A stretch of 5,929 nucleotides of DNA, taken from Sphingomonadales bacterium (GTDB lineage Bacteria; Pseudomonadota; Alphaproteobacteria; Sphingomonadales; Sphingomonadaceae). The notes under the pieces are model-generated. The model searched no databases. It had not been told where the DNA came from and worked only from the letters and a program-made list of their open reading frames with translations. A program made the translations under genes and the position numbers. Each line of letters starts with the position of its first letter. The stretch's first letter is position 1. Location: NCBI GenBank assembly GCA_024636595.1, contig JAGXGT010000180.1, positions 1 through 5,929 of the forward strand. Reading direction: 5' to 3'. Of this stretch, positions 1 through 5,833 are shown in pieces.

Positions 1-1
1 C

Positions 2-1396
2 ACCAACACCGACGCGCAATCGCTTAACAGCTCTACTGCCGAACGGCGTATCCAACTCGGCCCTGATATTACGCAGGGTCTCGGTGCCGGATCGCGTCCC
101 GAAGTCGGGCGTGCCGCTGCTGAAGAAACCATCGATCTGGTCGAGCAGGCGCTCGAAGGCACGCATATGTGCTTCATCGCCGCTGGCATGGGCGGCGGCA
201 CCGGTACCGGCGCTGCACCCGTGATTGCCAAAGCGGCGCGCGACCGCGGCATTTTGACCGTGGGCGTCGTGACCAAGCCCTTCACTTTCGAAGGCACGCG
301 CCGGATGAAAGCGGCGGAAGCGGGCATTGAAGAACTGCAGAAGAATGTCGACACTTTGATCGTCATTCCGAACCAGAATCTGTTCCTGGTCGCCAATCCG
401 AACACCACCTTCAAGGAAGCGTTCCTGCTGGCTGACGAAGTGCTGCAACAGGGCGTCCGTGGCATTACCGATCTGATGGTCATGCCAGGGCTGATCAATC
501 TCGACTTTGCCGATGTGCGCAGCGTCATGCACGAAATGGGCAAGGCGATGATGGGTACGGGCGAAGCCGAAGGCGACGGACGTGCGCTGGAAGCAGCCGA
601 AAAAGCCATCGCCAATCCCTTGCTCGATGGCGTGTCGATGCAGGGCGCAAAGGGCGTTATCGTCTCTATCACCGGCGGCGAAGACATGCGCCTGATGGAA
701 GTCGACGAGGCCGCCAATCATATTCGCGAGCTGGTCGATCCCGACGCCAATATCATCTGGGGAAGCGCGTTCAATCCGAATCTCGATGGTCGTATCCGTG
801 TTTCGGTCGTGGCCTCCGGCATTGACAGCGATGGTAGCAGGTCCGCCTCGCCGCCGCCTTCATCCTTTGCGATGAGCAGTCCGGCCAAACCGGCGGATGA
901 GGCGCCGGCGCCTGCCAGCTTTGCTTCATCCATTGCTAGCGACGAGAGCGACGAGGAATCCGTTGAAGAGCCGGAAGCGGTCTCGGAACCAGAAACAAGC
1001 CCGGAAGCCGAACCACATGTCGAGCCACAGGCGCCAGCGACTCCGGTTGCAACCTACGGCGATGATGATGACGAAGATGATCTGAGCGCAAAACCATCCT
1101 TTGCATCGCTGACGCCCGGCATAGCATCGGCAAAGTCAGCGCCGGAAGAGGACGAACTGGTGCTGGGTGACGACGCCATTCATCCCGACGAGGAAGCGCC
1201 TGCTCCGGCGAGCAGTTCGACCAGTCAAGCGCCGCCAGCACCGCGCGTGGCGACCACCGGAGGGACGCTGTTTGAACGGATGTCCAATTTGACTCGTGGC
1301 GGCTCGAAAAGCGATGAGGACGATGATGGTGAGGACGATAAATCCCGTGATCCACTCGACATTCCGCGCTTTTTGAACCGGCAGAACAATCAGTAA
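2..1396 (+). CDS. ftsZ: Cell division protein FtsZ, 3' part (5' end outside window)
   Basis: FtsZ is the GTP-dependent bacterial tubulin that polymerises into the Z-ring at midcell and recruits the divisome. The reading frame is open from base 2 and starts with TNTDAQ, a conserved N-terminal nucleotide-binding segment, so about 45-50 residues are missing and no start is visible. Of the 464 residues present, the tubulin signature GGGTGTG lies at about 64-70 and the synergy loop NLDFADV, which completes the GTPase site of the next subunit, at about 166-172. The globular domain ends near SVVASGID (about 268-275). A linker of about 175 residues follows, rich in Ala, Pro, Ser, Asp and Glu. The gene ends in DPLDIPRFLNRQ, the conserved C-terminal peptide that binds membrane tethers such as FtsA. 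A long acidic linker is typical of alphaproteobacteria. The in-frame ATG at 167 falls inside the fold and is not the start. Identification is essentially certain. Confidence 0.98.
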   Translation, partial: TNTDAQSLNSSTAERRIQLGPDITQGLGAGSRPEVGRAAAEETIDLVEQALEGTHMCFIAAGMGGGTGTGAAPVIAKAARDRGILTVGVVTKPFTFEGTRRMKAAEAGIEELQKNVDTLIVIPNQNLFLVANPNTTFKEAFLLADEVLQQGVRGITDLMVMPGLINLDFADVRSVMHEMGKAMMGTGEAEGDGRALEAAEKAIANPLLDGVSMQGAKGVIVSITGGEDMRLMEVDEAANHIRELVDPDANIIWGSAFNPNLDGRIRVSVVASGIDSDGSRSASPPPSSFAMSSPAKPADEAPAPASFASSIASDESDEESVEEPEAVSEPETSPEAEPHVEPQAPATPVATYGDDDDEDDLSAKPSFASLTPGIASAKSAPEEDELVLGDDAIHPDEEAPAPASSSTSQAPPAPRVATTGGTLFERMSNLTRGGSKSDEDDDGEDDKSRDPLDIPRFLNRQNNQ

Positions 1397-1405
1397 GGTC
1401 CGGTT

Positions 1406-1482
1406 CCGGCAAGGCCCGTTTGTGAACTGATGGGGCGGCGCGAGGGAGTTGGTCTTTCGCGTGCCACCACTGGCCTTGCTGG
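1406..1482 (+). other. Possible long-range stem in the ftsZ / SPOR-gene gap
   Basis: Bases 1406-1416 (CCGGCAAGGCC) can pair with 1472-1482 (GGCCTTGCTGG) as an 11-bp stem with one G-T wobble. A smaller CGCGA/TCGCG stem (1439-1443 with 1457-1461) is nested inside. There is no T-tract after the structure, so a classic intrinsic terminator is unlikely. It could be an attenuator, an RNA processing or stabilising site between the two cistrons, or chance in GC-rich DNA. The rest of the 107-base gap shows nothing recognisable. Confidence 0.3.
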
Positions 1483-1503
1483 GTTGCGGGAACGATTGAT
1501 TTC

Positions 1504-3372
1504 ATGCGCGATCATTCCTTTATGTGTCTTGTGAAACATAGATATAGAATTTTACTGGCGGTATCCGCGGTGCTTGCGAGTGCGGGGGTACCCGATCGTC
1601 CGGCTTTTGCCCAATATAGCGGCCAAACCAATAGCGACAATTTGCAGGATGCGCTGCGCCGAATCGCGATTGACTCGAATGATTCCTCCGCTCTTGCCGA
1701 CGCCGGCCTGGCAGCGCTCGAAATGGGCGATATGCGCGCAGCGATCGGCTTTCTCGCCAAGGCGGATCAGATCTATTCCAAAAGCGGCAGGGTCAAGGCC
1801 GGCCTCGGTCGAGCTTTGCTGGCAGAGGAAAATCCATTTGGCGCAATCCGCTATTTCGATCAGGCGGTTGAAAATGGCATAGCGGCACGTGAAATCGCTG
1901 CGGATCGCGGCCTCGCTTATGATTTGATCGGGCGGAACCGGGATGCCCAGAAAGATTATGTACTGGCGATGGGCTATGACCGTTCCGATCAACTGATCGA
2001 GCGCTATGCGATTTCGCTGGGGATCAGCGGCGATGTTGAACTGGCAGAAGCACAACTCAATCCCTTGCTGCAGAAGAGCGATCGGGATGCCTGGCGCAAC
2101 CGGGCGTTCATCCTTGCCATGAATGGCAAGAAAAAAGACGCGGACAATATCGTCGACCAGACCATGGAACGGAGAATGGCGAAAGCAATCAAACCGTTCT
2201 TCGATCGCATGCCCAAACTGACCGCAGCCCAGAAGGCAGCAGCCGTCCATTTTGGTCATTTTCCTGCCAGCGAGAATATCGGTGTGGATGTGGCGGCGGT
2301 GCAACTGGCTTCTTCTCTTGCCGCCAGAGGCGGCGACGGAGCGGATGCGGGGCTGATCCCGGTTGGAGACGCCCTGGGTGCTGACACGAAGCGGCCGCGC
2401 GTGCTGGCGATGCCCGACAAGTCGCCGCGCCGTCGTCCCGGTGCAACAGATCGCAGAATGCCCGACCGGCAATCCAGCAAACGGTCGAAAAAGAAAGAGG
2501 TCGTTCTGTTGTCCGAGACAGAATTGCCAGCGCCATCCAGTGAACGCGCGCGACGTGCGACCATCCTGGCATCAGCCAAATCAGAGAAAACACCATCATC
2601 TGCAACACCTCGTCCAGGCGCGACCGAGCGCTTGCCTGTAAAGTCGCAGCCGGAGCCTGTGAAGGTCGAACCGGCTAGCGAAAGTCCGTCCGCTGGCTTC
2701 GCGACGACGCTTGGTGTCAGTCAGCCGCCTGTGCTGGTATCGCAAACGGTAGAACGCAAAGTTGAAATTGCCGGTCGCGAGCCAATTCCTCAGCCCACGT
2801 CCCAGCCAGCGTCCAAGACCGTGGTGGCAAGTCCTCCTGCGAGCGAGAACAGCGCCGGTGGGCCAGTCAACTTGATCAACTTCGATCTCGCGCAGTCGCG
2901 ATCTGCATCCGTCGATATGGCAGCCGCACCCACGACCAGAGCGCTGGGTGATATTATCAAGGGCATCGACATACCCGAGCGGGAGACGAAGAGCGCCGTG
3001 GTTCCGGTTGACTTGGACGAAATCGAACCGGCCAAGCCGCAACCGAAAATTGTCGCCAAACCAGTCGAAAAAACGCCGGTCAAACCGAAGGAGCCGGTTC
3101 ACCCCAAACGCTATTGGGTGCAGATTGCGACAGGCTCGAACCTCAACGCGCTGAAATTTGATTATCGCCGGATGACGAAAAAACAGCCCGAGCTGTTCAA
3201 GCAGCAAAAGGCATGGACATCGCCTTGGGGATCAACCCGGCGAATGGTGGTCGGGCCGTTCGACGATTTCAAATCCGCCAAGGAGTTTGAAGCAGAATTG
3301 CGCAAGGACGGCGGCGACGGTTTCGCCTGGGCCAGCGCCGATGGTGTCGAGGTCAACGAGCTCACCAAATGA
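1504..3372 (+). CDS. Secreted TPR-repeat and SPOR-domain protein
   Basis: This is probably a periplasmic peptidoglycan-binding protein of the division septum. The 622-residue product begins with a basic stretch (KHRYR) and a hydrophobic segment (about 16-29), ending in AFA before Gln37, which looks like a signal-peptidase I site. Residues about 45-245 are alpha-helical with TPR-like repeats; the A/G/Y/F spacing is clear around 63-155. A long Pro/Ser/Lys/Ala-rich, probably disordered linker follows (about 290-530). The last ~85 residues, from RYWVQIATGS (about 536), form a SPOR domain with the typical later VVGPFDDFKSAKEFEAEL segment. SPOR domains bind glycan strands stripped of stem peptides, which accumulate at septa. 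Its position after ftsZ supports a division role. The start at 1504 has only a weak upstream purine stretch (GCGGGAACG); ATG 1522 is an alternative that keeps the signal peptide. The exact role is inferred, and no named orthologue is recognised. Confidence 0.9.
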   Translation: MRDHSFMCLVKHRYRILLAVSAVLASAGVPDRPAFAQYSGQTNSDNLQDALRRIAIDSNDSSALADAGLAALEMGDMRAAIGFLAKADQIYSKSGRVKAGLGRALLAEENPFGAIRYFDQAVENGIAAREIAADRGLAYDLIGRNRDAQKDYVLAMGYDRSDQLIERYAISLGISGDVELAEAQLNPLLQKSDRDAWRNRAFILAMNGKKKDADNIVDQTMERRMAKAIKPFFDRMPKLTAAQKAAAVHFGHFPASENIGVDVAAVQLASSLAARGGDGADAGLIPVGDALGADTKRPRVLAMPDKSPRRRPGATDRRMPDRQSSKRSKKKEVVLLSETELPAPSSERARRATILASAKSEKTPSSATPRPGATERLPVKSQPEPVKVEPASESPSAGFATTLGVSQPPVLVSQTVERKVEIAGREPIPQPTSQPASKTVVASPPASENSAGGPVNLINFDLAQSRSASVDMAAAPTTRALGDIIKGIDIPERETKSAVVPVDLDEIEPAKPQPKIVAKPVEKTPVKPKEPVHPKRYWVQIATGSNLNALKFDYRRMTKKQPELFKQQKAWTSPWGSTRRMVVGPFDDFKSAKEFEAELRKDGGDGFAWASADGVEVNELTK

Positions 3373-4529
3373 CCCGGTTGCAAAGCTATGCCAGCGATCC
3401 GGCGAGCAGCCGGGGGCGGCTGCACGATGAAAAGCGCGATGTCACCCGCGGTCCGCGCGACGATTTCCAGCGCGACCGTGACCGGATCATTCACTCTATT
3501 TCTTTCCGCCGTTTGCGTCACAAGACCCAGGTTTTTGTGGCCCCCGACGGTGACCATTATCGGGTCCGCCTGACTCACAGTCTCGAGGTCGCACAAATTG
3601 GCCGGACGCTGGCGCGGGCGCTGGGCCTGAACGAAGACCTGACCGAGGCGCTGTGTCTGGCCCATGATATCGGCCATCCGCCGTTCGGTCATGCGGGCGA
3701 GGATGCACTGGAAGAGGCGCTGGCCGAGCATGGCGGCTTTGACCATAATGCGCAGACCATTCGCACCCTGACGCTTCTGGAAACCCCTTATCCCCGCTGG
3801 GACGGGCTGAACCTGACATGGGAAATGCTTGAAGGGCTGGCAAAACACAATGGCCCGGTGGACAAACCCACCTGGGCGCTGGCGGCGGCCAATGACGCGA
3901 TGGATCTCGATCTGCAGAGCTGGCCATCGCTGGAAGCGCAGATTGCGGCGATTGCCGATGATATTGCCTATGACAATCATGATATTGACGACGGCATGCG
4001 GGCCGGGCTGCTGACGCTCGACCAATTGCTGGAACTGCCGTTCATCGCCGACCGCTGGCGCGCGATCCGCGACCGCTTTACCGATGTCCCGCAGGAACGA
4101 CTGTTGCCGGAACTGATACGCGACCAGATCGGGTTGATGGTCAACGACGTTCTCGAAACGACGCGCGCGCGTATCGCAAGGCTTGGCGTGCAATCGCCAA
4201 CCGATATCCGGCAGGCGGGCCAGATGATCGGCGGTTTTTCCGATAGCATGGCGGAGAAAGAGCGCGCGCTGAAGCGCTTCATGTACGAAAATCTCTACCA
4301 TCATCCCAAGCAGATGGCGGCGGCGGAAGAAGGCAAGATGATGGTCGGCGATTTGGTCAAGGCCTATCGCGAACAGCCGGATCTGATGCCGGATGATTGG
4401 GCAGAAGCGCTGCCCGAAGAAGAGCCCGCTCGCATCCGCCATATCGCGGATTTCCTCGCCGGTATGACCGACCGTTATGCCCGCAACCGGCACCGCGAGA
4501 TATTTGGCGAACTGGACAGTCGGCGGTGA
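3369..4529 (+). CDS. dgt: Deoxyguanosinetriphosphate triphosphohydrolase-like protein (HD domain)
   Basis: Members of this family hydrolyse dGTP, or dNTPs more broadly, to the deoxynucleoside plus triphosphate, a cytoplasmic control on dNTP pools. The 386-residue length fits the shorter dGTPase-like subfamily. The metal-binding HD residues are visible in order: His70 in RLTHSLEV, His99-Asp100 in LAHDIGHPPFGH, and Asp197 in ADDIAYDNHDIDDG. The N-terminal SFRRLRHKTQVF motif (about 45-56) and GGFDHNAQT (about 122-130) are also characteristic. The start codon overlaps the stop of the upstream SPOR gene as ATGA, with GAG at 3358-3360 as a modest ribosome-binding site, so translation is probably coupled. 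The stop falls 4 bases before a dispersed hairpin repeat. The family is certain. The preferred nucleotide, and whether activity needs allosteric dNTPs, cannot be read from sequence. Confidence 0.95.
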   Translation: MTRLQSYASDPASSRGRLHDEKRDVTRGPRDDFQRDRDRIIHSISFRRLRHKTQVFVAPDGDHYRVRLTHSLEVAQIGRTLARALGLNEDLTEALCLAHDIGHPPFGHAGEDALEEALAEHGGFDHNAQTIRTLTLLETPYPRWDGLNLTWEMLEGLAKHNGPVDKPTWALAAANDAMDLDLQSWPSLEAQIAAIADDIAYDNHDIDDGMRAGLLTLDQLLELPFIADRWRAIRDRFTDVPQERLLPELIRDQIGLMVNDVLETTRARIARLGVQSPTDIRQAGQMIGGFSDSMAEKERALKRFMYENLYHHPKQMAAAEEGKMMVGDLVKAYREQPDLMPDDWAEALPEEEPARIRHIADFLAGMTDRYARNRHREIFGELDSRR

Positions 4530-4533
4530 CATG

Positions 4534-4617
4534 GTCACCCCAGCGAAGGCTGGGGCCTAAACCAATCGAGCGAATCTCACAAATATTGGTTTAGATACCA
4601 GCCTTCGCTGGTATGAC
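4534..4617. repeat. Dispersed 84-bp palindromic repeat, copy A (two facing hairpins)
   Basis: The element runs from GTCACCCC to GGTATGAC. Its left unit is a 7-bp hairpin (CCCCAGC, loop GAAG, GCTGGGG; 4538-4555) and its right unit another (TACCAGC, loop CTTC, GCTGGTA; 4596-4613). The arms are also inverted repeats of each other, including CCTAAACCAAT against ATTGGTTTAG, so the whole can fold as one long stem around 4567-4584. It resembles the REP/BIME-like hairpins scattered between genes in sphingomonads. Sitting just after the dgt stop, it may protect or end that transcript, but there is no T-tract. A diverged copy lies at 5354-5437. Confidence 0.85.
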
Positions 4618-4652
4618 ATGCCAAATATAGAGAGAATGCGGAGACCCTGACC

Positions 4653-5312
4653 ATGGCCGATAAAATCCTGATCGTCGGTGCCACCGGCCTGATCGGCGGC
4701 TTGCTGACCCACAAATTGGTCGGGCAGGGCGTTGACAAACAGATGCATCTGCTCCTGCGGCGGCCCTATCGGGAGGATGTCGGCAAAGCGAAAGTCCACG
4801 TTCAGCTGCAGGAAAACTGGCCCGCTACAATCGCCAAAATCAAGCCGGATATCGTGATATCCTGTCTTGGCTCGACGATGAAAAAGTCGGGCACAAAAGA
4901 AGATTTTGCCGCAGTTGACCGTGATCTGGTCGGTGCCGTAGCGGCAGCGGCCAAGGCCGCAGGCGCGCGGCAATTTATCTCGATATCCTCGGTCATGGCG
5001 GACAGCAGCGCATCGAGCTTCTACCTCAAGACCAAGGGCGAGGCCGAAGACCTGCTCCGCGCGCAAAAATTCGACCGCCTCGACATCATCCGCCCCGGCC
5101 TGTTGCGCGGGGACCGGACCAATGAAAGCCGTTTAGGCGAGAGCCTGGCGATCGCCGCCAGCCCAGTGATGGACCTGTTACTCCACGGAAAATTCCGCCG
5201 CTACCGCTCAATCCTCGCCAGCGATGTTGCCGACGCGATCATGGCGCTGATGGGGGAAAGTGCATCGGGCAATTTTGTGCACGAGAATGATGATGTGTGG
5301 GCGGTGGTCTGA
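4653..5312 (+). CDS. Atypical short-chain dehydrogenase, TIP30/HTATIP2-like, NAD(P)-binding
   Basis: The 219-residue product is a compact Rossmann-fold protein with no signal peptide. The dinucleotide-binding motif GATGLIGG is at 9-16. The segment CLGST (71-75) ends the fourth strand, with VDRDLV at about 88-93. The active-site-like segment SSVMADSSASSFYLKTKGEAE (from Ser112) contains Tyr124-x3-Lys128, and RPGLLRG (147-153) follows. The order CLGST, VDRD, SS-x-x-AD-x-S, YxxxKGE, KFDR, RPG closely follows what I recall of the TIP30/HTATIP2 family of atypical SDRs, as opposed to classical dehydrogenases. The substrate is unknown. A good ribosome-binding site (GGAG, 4640-4643) precedes the ATG. 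The gene is bracketed by two copies of the same repeat, and its leader consists mostly of copy A. No obvious functional link to either neighbour is visible. The family call is firm; biochemical function is not. Confidence 0.88.
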   Translation: MADKILIVGATGLIGGLLTHKLVGQGVDKQMHLLLRRPYREDVGKAKVHVQLQENWPATIAKIKPDIVISCLGSTMKKSGTKEDFAAVDRDLVGAVAAAAKAAGARQFISISSVMADSSASSFYLKTKGEAEDLLRAQKFDRLDIIRPGLLRGDRTNESRLGESLAIAASPVMDLLLHGKFRRYRSILASDVADAIMALMGESASGNFVHENDDVWAVV

Positions 5313-5353
5313 GGAGGGACGGCCCACTTAAAGTACCAAATCTACACCAATTT

Positions 5354-5437
5354 GTCGCCCCAGCGGAGGCTGGGGCCTAGCCCGCCGGCGGTTTGAAATC
5401 CGAATTCGGTTTTGATCCCAGCCTGCGCTAAGATGAC
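5354..5437. repeat. Dispersed 84-bp palindromic repeat, copy B
   Basis: This is the second copy of the repeat found after dgt, in the same orientation and with exactly the same length. The left 26 bases differ from copy A at only two positions, and the left hairpin (CCCCAGC, loop GGAG, GCTGGGG; 5358-5375) is intact. The right hairpin (5415-5434, loop CTGC) carries two C-A mismatches in its stem on this strand, which would be G-U on the opposite RNA strand. The centre is unrelated to that of copy A and holds two small palindromes, CCGCCGGCGG (5382-5391) and CCGAATTCGG (5400-5409). It lies about 40 bases after the TIP30-like gene. Confidence 0.8.
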
Positions 5438-5471
5438 GTTATAATTTATTCCGCACTGCACAACAGAATCA

Positions 5472-5503
5472 TTGACACCGCCCATCCGGTCATCCACTCA
5501 TAA
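5472..5503 (+). promoter_or_regulatory. Weak promoter candidate for the riboswitch-gcvT unit
   Basis: A perfect TTGACA lies at 5472-5477, about 70 bases before the first riboswitch aptamer, which is a sensible distance for its promoter. No good -10 follows at 16-18 bases. The nearest AT-rich hexamer, TCATAA (5498-5503), is 20 bases downstream. The rest of 5438-5545 shows no gene or other site that I recognise. The call rests mainly on the -35 match and the need for a promoter here. Confidence 0.25.
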
Positions 5504-5545
5504 GACTGCTTTTTGATCGGCGCCTTTAGGCAAGGATCATGAGGC

Positions 5546-5635
5546 GTTGCGGGAGAGTGTTTTTCTGTCCCAAAAGACCGAAAATCCGCCGAAGGAGCAA
5601 CCGCCCCGGAAACTCTCAGGCCAACGGACCGCAAC
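5546..5635 (+). promoter_or_regulatory. Glycine riboswitch, aptamer 1
   Basis: This is the first of two tandem glycine-binding aptamers in the gcvT leader. A perfect 7-bp closing helix P1 joins GTTGCGG (5546-5552) to CCGCAAC (5629-5635). Just inside, GAGAGT (5553-5558) pairs with ACTCTC (5612-5617) in the conserved GGAGAG / AAACTCTCAGG arrangement. The glycine-binding core GCCGAAGGAGCAA is at 5588-5600 and matches the family consensus as I know it. A leader TGAG (5540-5543) could pair with CTCA (5639-5642) in the inter-aptamer linker as a short P0 helix, like the leader-linker interaction described for tandem glycine riboswitches. About 90 bases is a normal size. Confidence 0.95.
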
Positions 5636-5648
5636 CGTCTCACAAGCA

Positions 5649-5783
5649 CTCTGGAAAGAGCTCGCCCTAGCTTTAGCGACGGCGGGCCACCGAAGGGGTA
5701 AGTTTTCGTCGCTTTTGCGACGGCGGACTGGTCCGCCGAAGCCTTGGCGAAGGAGAATGAAACTCTCAGGTTCCGTGACAGAG
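5649..5783 (+). promoter_or_regulatory. Glycine riboswitch, aptamer 2 (enlarged)
   Basis: The second aptamer follows aptamer 1 after a 13-base linker. P1 pairs CTCTG (5649-5653) with CAGAG (5779-5783) and ends in the typical GACAGAGGGGG. AGAG (5657-5660) pairs with CTCT (5763-5766), next to the conserved AAACTCTCAGG. The binding core CACCGAAGGGGTAAG spans 5688-5702. At about 135 bases it is some 45 longer than aptamer 1. The extra length lies in the P3 arm, where two extra hairpins can form: CGTCGC/GCGACG with a TTTT loop (5707-5722), and GGCGGA/TCCGCC (5722-5737). Glycine binding should switch on the glycine cleavage genes downstream, as in other proteobacterial gcv leaders; that direction is inferred. 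Confidence 0.92.
5671..5726 (+). repeat. Short direct repeat inside glycine aptamer 2
   Basis: CTTTAGCGACGGCGG (5671-5685) recurs as CTTTTGCGACGGCGG (5712-5726), 14 of 15 bases identical, at a spacing of 41. Each copy is followed by a CCRCCGAAG segment (5687-5695 and 5733-5741), the first being the glycine-binding core. This looks like a tandem duplication within the aptamer that has since gained about 5 bases. It accounts for most of the extra length of aptamer 2. Confidence 0.7.
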
Positions 5784-5831
5784 GGGGCAGTTTTGCAGGG
5801 CTTTGCTGCGAGCTGTCTTCTTGATCCGGAA
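5771..5831 (+). promoter_or_regulatory. Possible riboswitch expression platform before gcvT
   Basis: This stretch joins the end of aptamer 2 to the gcvT start. GACAG (5777-5781), part of the aptamer P1 strand, can instead pair with CTGTC (5813-5817) around a GCAG/CTGC hairpin (5795-5798 with 5806-5809). TTCCG (5771-5775), also inside aptamer 2, is complementary to CGGAA (5827-5831), which contains the gcvT ribosome-binding site. Both pairings compete with the folded aptamer, which suggests translational control that is off without glycine. No T-tract follows, so terminator-type control is less likely. These pairings are short and could be chance. Confidence 0.4.
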
Positions 5832-5833
5832 AT

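Noticed and set aside
936..1505. A 189-codon - strand frame opposite the ftsZ linker.
   Set aside because: The composition is arginine, proline and histidine rich, as expected from reading GC-rich codons backwards, and no motif is visible.
2364..3100. The Pro/Lys/Ser-rich middle of the SPOR protein considered as a frameshifted or fused gene.
   Set aside because: The frame is open throughout, and such low-complexity linkers between N-terminal and SPOR domains are normal.
3162..4538. A 458-codon open frame on the - strand, longer than the dGTPase gene it covers.
   Set aside because: It lies antisense to the whole dGTPase gene, whose HD motifs are unmistakable. It starts inside the palindromic repeat, and its translation shows no recognisable domain. 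It is a GC-rich mirror frame.
4534..5437. Repeated hairpins considered as a CRISPR array or insertion-sequence ends.
   Set aside because: There are only two copies, each an inverted pair about 740 bases apart, with no spacers of regular size. The gene between them is an SDR and not a transposase.
5440..5445. A perfect TATAAT hexamer just after repeat copy B.
   Set aside because: No -35-like hexamer lies 15-19 bases upstream, where the repeat's right hairpin sits. It may be chance in a short AT-rich stretch.
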